Below, piece after piece: positions 7,881-15,050 of a stretch of DNA of 47,430 nt. Origin of the DNA: CAZUGO01 sp964619935 (GTDB lineage Bacteria; Planctomycetota; Phycisphaerae; UBA1845; CAIVHJ01); NCBI GenBank assembly GCA_964619935.1, contig CAZUGO010000087.1, forward strand, positions 1 to 47,430, in the 5' to 3' direction. The number at the start of each line of letters is the position of its first letter. The first letter of the stretch is position 1. Both the position numbers and the translations under genes were made by a program. A model generated the notes under the pieces. That model was given only the letters and a program-made list of their open reading frames with translations, was not told the DNA's origin and did no database searches.

Positions 7881-8129
7881 TCAGCCCGGCCGGCCGTAGT
7901 GCTCCTGTGTGGGGGCGATCGCCAGCGCGTCATTGAGTATGCCGGCAGCAGTGACTTCCGCGCCGGCCCCCGGACCGGTCAGAATCAGCGGGTTGCTGTC
8001 GTAACGGCGGGTTCGAATCATGACCGGGTTGTCGGTTCCCTGCAACCGGCCCAGCGGCGATTGGCGCTGCACCGCCCGCACGCCAACCGAGACCCCTTGC
8101 GGATCGATGGCAGCCGCGTAACGCAGCAC
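7881..8129 (-). pseudogene. Decayed C-terminal fragment of homoserine dehydrogenase (ThrA-like)
   Basis: The reading frame carries LRYAAAIDPQG, then NPVMIRTRRYDSNPLILTGP, then GAGAEVTAAGILNDAL. This is the C-terminal end of homoserine dehydrogenase as found in bifunctional aspartokinase/homoserine dehydrogenase proteins (compare the conserved V-L-R-Y, R-Y-x-x-x-P-L and G-P-G-A-G-A-x-V-T-A-A-G). Only about 80 of the usual 800 or so residues remain. A stop codon lies a few codons upstream in this frame. A neighbouring frame reads LAAGERAKRE just before the VLRY start, as expected if a frameshift broke the gene at about 8130-8140. Nothing homologous was seen further upstream before the divergent subtilase gene. 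An intact copy presumably lies elsewhere in the genome. Confidence 0.75.
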
Positions 8130-8455
8130 TCGCGCTTCGCACGTTCACCGGCTGCCAGGTCAGGAGAGGGGCTGCCGTGTCTGTCGTCGACCCACTTTCG
8201 TGTGCTCAGGGTAACCGCCGCCGCAGGATCGGGCTGCGCCTGCCCCACAATCACTGTTTCGGCTGAGCGCGGCGGCTTGCATGTCATCCGCCGCTCTAAT
8301 ATCCTGTAGGTCAGGACTGCGTTGCTCGCCCCGTCCCGTTCGCCCAGAAAAGCGCAGTCGAGGCTCCTGCTTGCATGGCCAGGTTTTCGGACCCGGGTCC
8401 GGAGCCGCCGGCGAGCGCACCCGTCTGCTGGTCCCTTATCGTGAGGTATTGTCCA

Positions 8456-10765
8456 ATGACAGGAACACGCCAGAACCGGTTGCAGAGTTTCCCAATAGGC
8501 CTAACGGTGGCATGCTGGACGCTGTGCGGATGGGGATCGGCGGCGGCGCCGGCCGAGCAAGTGCCGGCGGCCCGCCTCGGTACGGTGTTGTCCGCCCCGC
8601 GGGCCGAACCGCAGCAACCCCACGACGTCCAGCCCGACCGGGTCAGCGTGTTGGTGCGGATGCAGCCGGGTGCCAACCGTCTGACGGTTCGAGCCTTCGC
8701 GCTTCAGCGCGGCGGGGTGCTCAAGCACGAATATGACCACGTGCTGCCCGACGTTGTGAACCTTCGGAACATTCCGCCCGCTGCCCTCGATGCATTGCGG
8801 GCCTTGCCCGGGGTGGCCGAGGTCCAGGAGGATCGCTATCACGCGAACCTGACCAAGCTCGACGAGGCCACGGCACGGGTGCGTGGATTGCAAAGCCAGG
8901 TTGGCGGCGCCGGACTGTCGGCCGACGGTTCCGGCGTTCGGGTGTGCATCTGCGACACCGGCATTGACAGCGATCACTTGATGTACGCCGGCCGCATCGA
9001 TGCCGCCGCCGGATGGGACTATTACAACGATGATTCCGATCCAGAGGACGACAACGGTCACGGTTCCCACGTCGCCGGGATCGCGGTGGGTGGCACCGGG
9101 CTGAGCATCGACTGGGGCTGCGAGGGCCCCGAAGACTTCCAGGGCGTGGCCCCCGGCGCGACGTTGATCGGCGTCAAGATCCTCAACCAGTTCGGCGGCG
9201 GGTTCGACAGCGACATCATTGCCGGCATCAACCGGTGTGCCGATCCCGGTCTCCCGGGGGGTCCGGCGGACGTCATCAACCTGAGCATCGGCACCGGCGA
9301 TTTCGCGGGCACCTGTGACGGCCACAGTTGGGCGACGGCGGCCAACAACGCGGTCAACGCGGGGCTGGTGGTGGTGGCCGCGTCCGGGAACGAGTGCAAC
9401 AGCAACTCCATGGGATCGCCGGCCTGCGGCACCAATGTGATTGCCGTCGGGGCGACCTACAAAGACGATTATCCCAATTGTGAAGACACCACCAGCAGCT
9501 TCAACTGGGGTTGTTGCGTCGACAACGGGATCGCGGTCGACGATGTGGTGTGTTTCAGCAATCAGAGCAATCTGCTGGATGTCAGCGCCCCGGGATCGGA
9601 CATCTGGTCGGCCAGCACGGCCGCGGGCGGCAGTTCGGTCACTCAGAAGTCCGGAACCAGCATGTCGTCCCCGATGGTCGCCGGCCTGGCGGCACTGATC
9701 CTGGACGCGGATCCGTCGCTGAGTCCGGCCCAGGTCCGGCAGTTGATTCGCGACGGCGCCGTGGATCTGGGGGCGCCCGGCTATGATGCGGCGTATGGGT
9801 ATGGTCGCATCGACGTCATCAACTCGCTGAGCCTGGTGACCCCCTGCGGCGGCCCCCAGGATTGTGACGACGGCGACGCCTGCACCACCGACGCCTGTAG
9901 CGGCGGCAGTTGCAGCCACGTGGCGGTCAACTGTGACGACGGCGACGCCTGCACCACCGACAGTTGCGACGGCCCGAGCGGCTGTGCGAACACCACGCTG
10001 GACTGTGACGATGCGGATCCATGCACCAGCGACAGTTGCAATCCGACCAGCGGGTGCCAGCATGAAGTCGTGGCCTCGTGTTGTGGAAATGGCACCTGCG
10101 AGGCCGGCGAGGATTGCAATTCGTGCGCCGGCGACTGCATCGCCGGGGGCGGTGGATCCGCATGCGGCAACGGGGTGTGCGAGCCCGGCGAAGACTGCGT
10201 GGTCTGCTCCGGGGACTGCAACGGTAAGCAGAATGGGAATCCCGGCAACCGCTTCTGTTGCAGTGGCGATCCGGGCGGCGGCGGCGGCTACGGTCCGGTC
10301 GATTGTCTGGATGCCCGCTGCAGCCAGAGCGGATTCCAGTGTGGCTCGGTGCCGGCGTTCTGCTGCGGCGACGGATCCTGTGACGGGAGCGAGGACAGCT
10401 TCAGTTGCGCCCTGGACTGCGGGGCGCCCGAGACCTGCGGCAACGGCAACTGCGCTGCCAGCGAGGATTCCTGCAGTTGTGCATCCGATTGCGGAGCGCC
10501 GCCGTCCACCGAATCCAACTGCAGCGATGGCGTGGACAACGATTGCAACCAGGGCACCGACTGTGCCGATCCGGATTGTGCGGCCGTGCCCGCCTGCCAG
10601 AATCCATGCGATGGCGACGGCGTCTGCGAGCCCGGCGAAGACTGCAACAACTGCTCCAGTGACTGTGACAGCAAGACCAACGGACCGCCGTCCGGCAGAT
10701 ACTGCTGCGGGAACGGAGTGGTCGAAGGCCCCGAGGCGGACGGTCGATGTGACGGCAACCCCTAA
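8456..10765 (+). CDS. Secreted subtilisin-like serine protease (S8) with cysteine-rich repeats
   Basis: A 769-residue exported protease. The N-terminal hydrophobic segment is a signal peptide. An inhibitor-I9-like propeptide follows at about residues 60-135 (VSVLVRMQPGANRL through GVAEVQEDRY). The S8 catalytic domain holds D167 (CICDTGID), H202 (NGHGSHVAG) and S402 (SGTSMSSPM). After about residue 465 the tail is cysteine-rich: three units of the C-D-D-G-D-A-C-T-T-D-x-C type, then repeated C-G-N-G-x-C-E-x-G-E-D-C-x-x-C-x-x-D-C units. These are common in myxobacterial and planctomycete surface proteins and are probably disulfide- or metal-stabilised spacers. Unlike its neighbours it has no dockerin-like end. 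The start at 8456 is preferred to upstream codons because it precedes the signal peptide. Confidence 0.9.
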   Translation: MTGTRQNRLQSFPIGLTVACWTLCGWGSAAAPAEQVPAARLGTVLSAPRAEPQQPHDVQPDRVSVLVRMQPGANRLTVRAFALQRGGVLKHEYDHVLPDVVNLRNIPPAALDALRALPGVAEVQEDRYHANLTKLDEATARVRGLQSQVGGAGLSADGSGVRVCICDTGIDSDHLMYAGRIDAAAGWDYYNDDSDPEDDNGHGSHVAGIAVGGTGLSIDWGCEGPEDFQGVAPGATLIGVKILNQFGGGFDSDIIAGINRCADPGLPGGPADVINLSIGTGDFAGTCDGHSWATAANNAVNAGLVVVAASGNECNSNSMGSPACGTNVIAVGATYKDDYPNCEDTTSSFNWGCCVDNGIAVDDVVCFSNQSNLLDVSAPGSDIWSASTAAGGSSVTQKSGTSMSSPMVAGLAALILDADPSLSPAQVRQLIRDGAVDLGAPGYDAAYGYGRIDVINSLSLVTPCGGPQDCDDGDACTTDACSGGSCSHVAVNCDDGDACTTDSCDGPSGCANTTLDCDDADPCTSDSCNPTSGCQHEVVASCCGNGTCEAGEDCNSCAGDCIAGGGGSACGNGVCEPGEDCVVCSGDCNGKQNGNPGNRFCCSGDPGGGGGYGPVDCLDARCSQSGFQCGSVPAFCCGDGSCDGSEDSFSCALDCGAPETCGNGNCAASEDSCSCASDCGAPPSTESNCSDGVDNDCNQGTDCADPDCAAVPACQNPCDGDGVCEPGEDCNNCSSDCDSKTNGPPSGRYCCGNGVVEGPEADGRCDGNP

Positions 10766-10841
10766 GCCGGGCTGCCGGGCACGACGGGAAGGCGCGATCG
10801 ACGATTAGGGGTGCAGGCCCGGTCGGGCTTGCGAACTGCTC

Positions 10842-10862
10842 GGTGGGCGAATCCCGCCCACC
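10842..10862. terminator. Hairpin between convergent subtilase and lipoprotein genes
   Basis: GGTGGGCG (10842-10849) and CGCCCACC (10855-10862) form an 8-bp stem with a 5-base loop. The right arm reaches the last base of the stop codon of the lipoprotein gene. A bidirectional terminator is likely, without U-tracts. Confidence 0.5.
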
Positions 10863-11698
10863 TACGGGCAGTCGATGTCGCGCAGTTGGTCGTTCCAGCA
10901 ATGCCACTCGCCATTGCCGAAGTGCGTCTCGTTGCGGACCCGGCCGGAGGCGTCGGAGCGCATCCACTCGATACGAACGGTCTCGTCCAACTCCGCACCG
11001 AAGACCTCGTAGAAGGCGTCGAAGGGGGTCTCAGGAGTGATGCCGAACACAATGTAGCTGCCATTGCCGGCGGCTTCCGGCGTGATGTTCGTGTAGCGCA
11101 CTTCGGCGGCATCGTCGGTCGTGCTGCGCTCCCAGGCGATGTCCACAAACGGCGTGGCATCCGACGGGTCGCGGCTTAGGCTCCAGGTCCCCTGCGTCGC
11201 GGTCAGGTTGGAGACCCCGGTGAACCATTCGAAGTCGGTGTAGGCGCCTTCCTTGGAGATCAACATCCGCCAGGTGATGTTCGCCCCGCTAATCGTGCCG
11301 TGCAAGGCGGCCGAGTAGCGAACTCCGTTGACCAGCACGTCGTAGGACCACACCCACCCAAGGGCGGACACTTGCTGCGGCTCGTGATTGAACGATTCCG
11401 CGAAAGCAGCCACCGGAATCGCCAGCGAGACAGTCAGCACCGTGCTCCAGACCACCAGGTTGCCAGCCGCAAACACCCAGTTTTCGAAGCTGTCAGCCTG
11501 TTTGGGCGCGCGCGGGCCCTCGGTGGTCGGCGGACTGCCCGAGAAGTCGTCAAAATCGATCTGTAGCGTCGAGGCTGGCGGGACCACCGGCGGTTCTCCG
11601 GAGTCCGACCCCCCGGCGCCGCTGCCGCCGCAGCCGCACCAGGCCGGGACCAGCGGGGCAATCAGGGCAAGAAACTTTGGGGTGCTCATCAGCCGCAT
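10862..11698 (-). CDS. Exported protein of unknown function, possible lipoprotein
   Basis: A 278-residue protein that I do not recognise. The N-terminus MRLMSTPKFLALIAPLVPAW is a signal sequence ending at CGCGG, which may be a lipidation site although the residues before the Cys fit the lipobox poorly. A Gly/Ser/Pro-rich linker follows (about 23-45). The mature part has many aromatic residues and regular beta-strand periodicity and no cysteine until the C-terminal HCWNDQLRDIDCP. A second hydrophobic stretch near residues 78-98 (AAGNLVVWSTVLTVSLAIPV) could be a buried or membrane-associated strand. The ATG at 11698 has AGGAGG seven bases upstream. It converges with the subtilase gene. Confidence 0.65.
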   Translation of the reverse strand: MRLMSTPKFLALIAPLVPAWCGCGGSGAGGSDSGEPPVVPPASTLQIDFDDFSGSPPTTEGPRAPKQADSFENWVFAAGNLVVWSTVLTVSLAIPVAAFAESFNHEPQQVSALGWVWSYDVLVNGVRYSAALHGTISGANITWRMLISKEGAYTDFEWFTGVSNLTATQGTWSLSRDPSDATPFVDIAWERSTTDDAAEVRYTNITPEAAGNGSYIVFGITPETPFDAFYEVFGAELDETVRIEWMRSDASGRVRNETHFGNGEWHCWNDQLRDIDCP

Positions 11699-11957
11699 CA
11701 ACGGTCCTCCTGTTTGGGGAGACGTCCATCATGTCTGTCGGCAGGGGGGCGGCGATGTCCGAAGTCGAATCGGGGGTCACACCCGCCGCCCGGCGTCGTT
11801 CAGTGTCGCCAGGTCGAGTATCAGGGCCCTTTCCGGGTCACGCAAGCCAACTCGGAATGCCGACAACAGGTGATTAGGCATGGGGTCCCAGGGCTGGCCT
11901 ACCACCGGATCCGCAAGCAGGTTGGGTGCATCGGGATGGAGGTTTCACGCGGTGTGG

Positions 11958-11963
11958 TACAAT
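11958..11963 (+). promoter_or_regulatory. Putative -10 element of the maf gene
   Basis: TACAAT is five of six bases like the consensus and would start a transcript near 11970, just before the GAGGGGGAAG ribosome binding site of the Maf gene. No clear -35 element was found. Confidence 0.35.
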
Positions 11964-11983
11964 TTGCGAAGAGGGGGAAGTCA

Positions 11984-12619
11984 ATGAGCACGCAACTTTA
12001 CCTGGCGTCCAACAGCGCCCGCCGCATTGAGCTGCTGCGGGCCCGGGGGTTTTGTTTCAAGATCCGAACGCCGGCGGTGGCCGAGCCGGAGCCGCGATTG
12101 CCGGGCCAGATTCCCGAACACTGGGCCGAGGCCCTGAGTTACTTCAAGGCCCGCAGCGTGGCCCGCGAGCTGACCTCCGGGTTCGTACTGGGCGCAGACA
12201 CGGTGGTGGCCCATGAGGATGCCATCATCGGCAAGCCCGCCGACATCGAGGATGCCCGCCGAATCTTGAGCCGACTGGCAGGTACTACCCATCGAGTGAT
12301 CACCGGGGTGACCCTGCTGGACGTGCACGAAGGTCGCCGCTGGATCCGCCACGATGTCACCACGGTGACCATGCGGCCGCTGACCTCCGCGGCGCTGGAA
12401 GCCTATCTGGAGAGTGGGTTGTGGGACGGCAAGGCCGGCGCTTACGGAATTCAGGACCAGTCCGACGCCAACATCGAGCGCCTGGATGGCAGCTACACCA
12501 ACGTGGTCGGCCTGCCCATGGAGTTGCTCGAGCACATGCTTGAGGAGGCCGGCATTCTCAGCGCGGTGATCGGCTCGGCAGCGCCAAGCCATCATCCTGA
12601 TCCGCTGGCCGGTCGCTGA
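11984..12619 (+). CDS. maf: Maf-family nucleoside triphosphate pyrophosphatase
   Basis: A 211-residue cytoplasmic enzyme that hydrolyses non-canonical or modified nucleoside triphosphates to the monophosphate and pyrophosphate. Family motifs: LYLASNSARRIELLRARGF at the start (phosphate-binding S-x-S-x-R-R), GADTVV with the catalytic aspartate (about residue 68), IIGKP, and the late motif KAGAYGIQD followed by GSYTNVVGLP. The ATG follows GAGGGGGAAG at good spacing, which rules out the longer upstream frame. The usual family length is about 190-210. Whether it prefers dTTP/UTP or methylated nucleotides cannot be read here. It stands alone between two exported-protein genes. Confidence 0.92.
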   Translation: MSTQLYLASNSARRIELLRARGFCFKIRTPAVAEPEPRLPGQIPEHWAEALSYFKARSVARELTSGFVLGADTVVAHEDAIIGKPADIEDARRILSRLAGTTHRVITGVTLLDVHEGRRWIRHDVTTVTMRPLTSAALEAYLESGLWDGKAGAYGIQDQSDANIERLDGSYTNVVGLPMELLEHMLEEAGILSAVIGSAAPSHHPDPLAGR

Positions 12620-12699
12620 CGGTCGGCCCTGACTCCGGCAGGGCATTGGACCGGGCTTCGAACCCAGCCGGGCCGGTGGGTTCTCGAGCCCCCAGCGAT

Positions 12700-12729
12700 T
12701 TGGGAATCACCGCGGTGTGCGGCTATACT
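12700..12729 (+). promoter_or_regulatory. Putative promoter of the VCBS-repeat protein gene
   Basis: TTGGGA (12700-12705), an 18-base spacer and TATACT (12724-12729), about 107 bases before the ATG at 12836. Confidence 0.4.
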
Positions 12730-12835
12730 GAGCGGGACCGCCGGCAGTCGCGGTTCAGTCTTCTCCGGGTGGGATCGCCGGGTTCGCAGTGGCGTCCATC
12801 GCTGAGTTCTTATCACTTGGCTCGGGAGCTACCCA

Positions 12836-14452
12836 ATGATTGCTCAAGGGTCGTATGTTCTGCTGGCCGTGGCCACCGCCGCGATGGGGGCCGCTGCTGC
12901 CGGGGAGTTGACCGTGGTCTCCACAGAGCCGCCGGCGCACACCCTGGCGGCCCCGGTGCGCGCGGCGATCGTCGTGCACTTCGATCAGCCGGTCCTGCCG
13001 GCTTCGGTGACGCCGGCCTCTTTCCGGGCGTTCGGGCGCTGGAGCGGCGTGGTGTCCGGAACCCGGGTGTTGTCTGACGGCGATCAGACCGTTTCTTTGG
13101 TGCCCGATGCCCCGCTGTTCTTCGGCGAGTCCGTCATGGTGGTGCTGTCGCATGATCTTCAGGCGGCTGGCGGAGCAGCCCTGCGCCCAGCCGGTTATTC
13201 CTACCAGTTCTGGACCGCGGCCATGCCGGCGAACATGAGTTTCGCCCAACTGGACACCATGACCACCCGGACCGTACCCACCCAGTCCAGCCGGGCCTAC
13301 GGCGGGATTGCCTCGGACCTGGACGGTGACGGCTGGGCCGACCTGACCATCGTCAACGAGGACACCGCCGATTTGCGGGTGTTCATGAATCACGCCGACG
13401 GCTCGGGCATGTACGCCGACTTTATGCAGCCGACCTTTCCGGTCAACGACCGGGCCAGTCCCTCCGAACCCGCCGATTTCAATAATGACGGCATCGTCGA
13501 CGTCTGCGTGGTGAACATCAATACCAACTCCGTTTCGATTCTGCTCGGGGTGGGCGACGGCACCTTTGGCCCGCAGCAGGAGGTCGTGGTCGGCGGGGTG
13601 CCGCGCGGCATTGCCGTGCTCGATGTCGATGGCGACGGCGACCTCGATATCGCCAACACCAACACCGGCAGTAACAACCTGTCGCTGCTGGTCAACGACG
13701 GCAGCGGCGGCTTCTCAGCACCGAGCTTCTTCGAGGGCGGCGGGTTCGGCGAATGGGCCTTGGCCGCGGCAGACATGAACGATGACGGGATTCTCGATCT
13801 GGTCGTGGGGGCGCGCACCAGCCAGACCATCGTGATCAGTCTCGGCAACGGTGACGGCACGTTCACCGTAGGGCCGCCGCAAAACGCCGGCGGCTTGGTC
13901 TGGATGCTGGTGGTCGGCGACCTCAACGGTGATGGGGCCGAGGATGTGGCCACCGCAAACAGCTCCAACAACAACGGTGCCATCCTGCTGGGCAACGGCG
14001 ACGGCTCGTTGCAGCCGGCGGTGATCTACGGCACCGACTCGTTTCCACTGGCCACCGACCTGGGCGATCTCGATGGCGACGGCGATCTTGACTGGGTCAC
14101 ATCCAGCTTCAATGGTGACTGGCGACTGTTCCGGAATGTCGGCGGGGCCTTCGGTTTTGTCACCGAGTTTCCCGCGCCGCAGGCCGCCTCGTGTTCGCTG
14201 ATGGTGGATATCGACAACGATCGCGATCTGGACCTGGTCCTGGTTGACGAATTGCAGGACGTGGTCATCCTCATGACCAACAGCGGGATTACCCCCCTGG
14301 GCGACCTCAACCACGACGGAGCGGTCGATGCTGCCGATCTGGCCATTCTGCTGGGGACCTGGGGGGTCTGCCCGGCGTGCCCGCCCGACCTCAACGGCGA
14401 CGGCACAGTCGACGCGGCGGACCTCGCAATTCTGCTGGGCGCCTGGGGCTAG
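12836..14452 (+). CDS. Secreted FG-GAP/VCBS repeat protein with Ig-like and dockerin-like domains
   Basis: A 538-residue exported protein. There is a signal peptide (about 1-22) and an SbsA/Big_5-like Ig domain at about 27-125 (TVVSTEPPAHTLAAPVRAAI, VHFDQPVLPASV). Several FG-GAP/VCBS propeller blades follow at about 140-475, each with a calcium-binding D-x-D-x-D-G-D-x-D loop such as DLDGDGWADL and DVDGDGDLDI. Two dockerin-like calcium loops end the protein (DLNHDGAVDAADLAILLG, DLNGDGTVDAADLAILLG). The first blade covers an integrin-like fold used for adhesion or scaffolding; no enzyme motif is visible. The terminal repeats probably anchor or sort it to the cell surface, as in the other dockerin-ended proteins nearby. 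Confidence 0.85.
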   Translation: MIAQGSYVLLAVATAAMGAAAAGELTVVSTEPPAHTLAAPVRAAIVVHFDQPVLPASVTPASFRAFGRWSGVVSGTRVLSDGDQTVSLVPDAPLFFGESVMVVLSHDLQAAGGAALRPAGYSYQFWTAAMPANMSFAQLDTMTTRTVPTQSSRAYGGIASDLDGDGWADLTIVNEDTADLRVFMNHADGSGMYADFMQPTFPVNDRASPSEPADFNNDGIVDVCVVNINTNSVSILLGVGDGTFGPQQEVVVGGVPRGIAVLDVDGDGDLDIANTNTGSNNLSLLVNDGSGGFSAPSFFEGGGFGEWALAAADMNDDGILDLVVGARTSQTIVISLGNGDGTFTVGPPQNAGGLVWMLVVGDLNGDGAEDVATANSSNNNGAILLGNGDGSLQPAVIYGTDSFPLATDLGDLDGDGDLDWVTSSFNGDWRLFRNVGGAFGFVTEFPAPQAASCSLMVDIDNDRDLDLVLVDELQDVVILMTNSGITPLGDLNHDGAVDAADLAILLGTWGVCPACPPDLNGDGTVDAADLAILLGAWG

Positions 14453-14529
14453 TGTCCGACCCGGTATGGATTCATGCCCGGGGGGTTGGCATCGAGGGCT
14501 CGTTCCTCGGCGCTATAAGCAACGGAACG

Positions 14530-14707
14530 CTGCGCGGTAAGGGTTCGGACCCTGGCGCGGCACGCGCTGGCTCCCGGCGCGGCACGGGTTGGACGCCGGC
14601 GCGGTACGGAACCGGACCCCAGCGCGGCAGGCGCCGGACCCGAACACCCGGTGACCGCGCTCGGAACACCCGGCGACTGCGCTCTGAACACCCCTGCTAC
14701 GGTGACC
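14530..14707 (+). repeat. Composite intergenic repeat of ~22-bp units, copy 1
   Basis: About five degenerate units close to C-C-G-G-C-G-C-G-G-T-A followed by 10-11 variable bases (for example CCGGCGCGGTACGGAACCGG), then about three units built on GAACACCCGGYGAC. The same unit types in the same order occur on the opposite strand at 39391-39552. No spacer-like unique sequence separates the units, so it is not a CRISPR array. Confidence 0.75.
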
Positions 14708-14811
14708 TCAGGCTCCGGCGGACTGCAGCGGCGGCGGCCGGTGGCGGCCTGGTCGTACCCGTGGATTTGGGTCCGGCTCCCCAAGGAAACCGCTTTCGGG
14801 GCCCGGCCCGG

Positions 14812-14840
14812 TTGACATCGCGACGGTAGCGATGCACAAT
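14812..14840 (+). promoter_or_regulatory. Strong sigma-70-type promoter of the deiminase gene
   Basis: TTGACA (14812-14817, perfect), a 17-base spacer, then CACAAT (14835-14840). Transcription would start near 14847 and give a leader of about 200 bases before the ATG at 15051. Confidence 0.6.
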
Positions 14841-15050
14841 TAGAACATCCGAGGGAGAGAGGTTTTCGGGTTTGACGGCTGCGACGGCGGGTGCCGGGCC
14901 GGGATCCGCCCCGCACGTCCAGCAGAGTTACCAGTCGCGTTTTTCTGTCGCACACGCCGGGTTACCCGGCCTCGCTTGCACACCCGCCCAGCCGTGACCT
15001 GCCCCGTGGTCATTCGCACACAGATCGTGCGCATTCTGAAAGGGCAGGAC

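Larger units (their letters stand above)
14453..15050. other. Intergenic region of about 600 bases holding a repeat and a promoter
   Basis: No gene is supported here. The first half is filled by a composite repeat of about 22-bp units (listed separately). The second half carries the promoter of the deiminase gene and a long leader. Open frames across it are products of the GC-rich repeat. Confidence 0.6.

Noticed and set aside
14530..14707. CRISPR array
   Set aside because: Units are degenerate, directly adjacent and without unique spacers, and there are no cas genes nearby.
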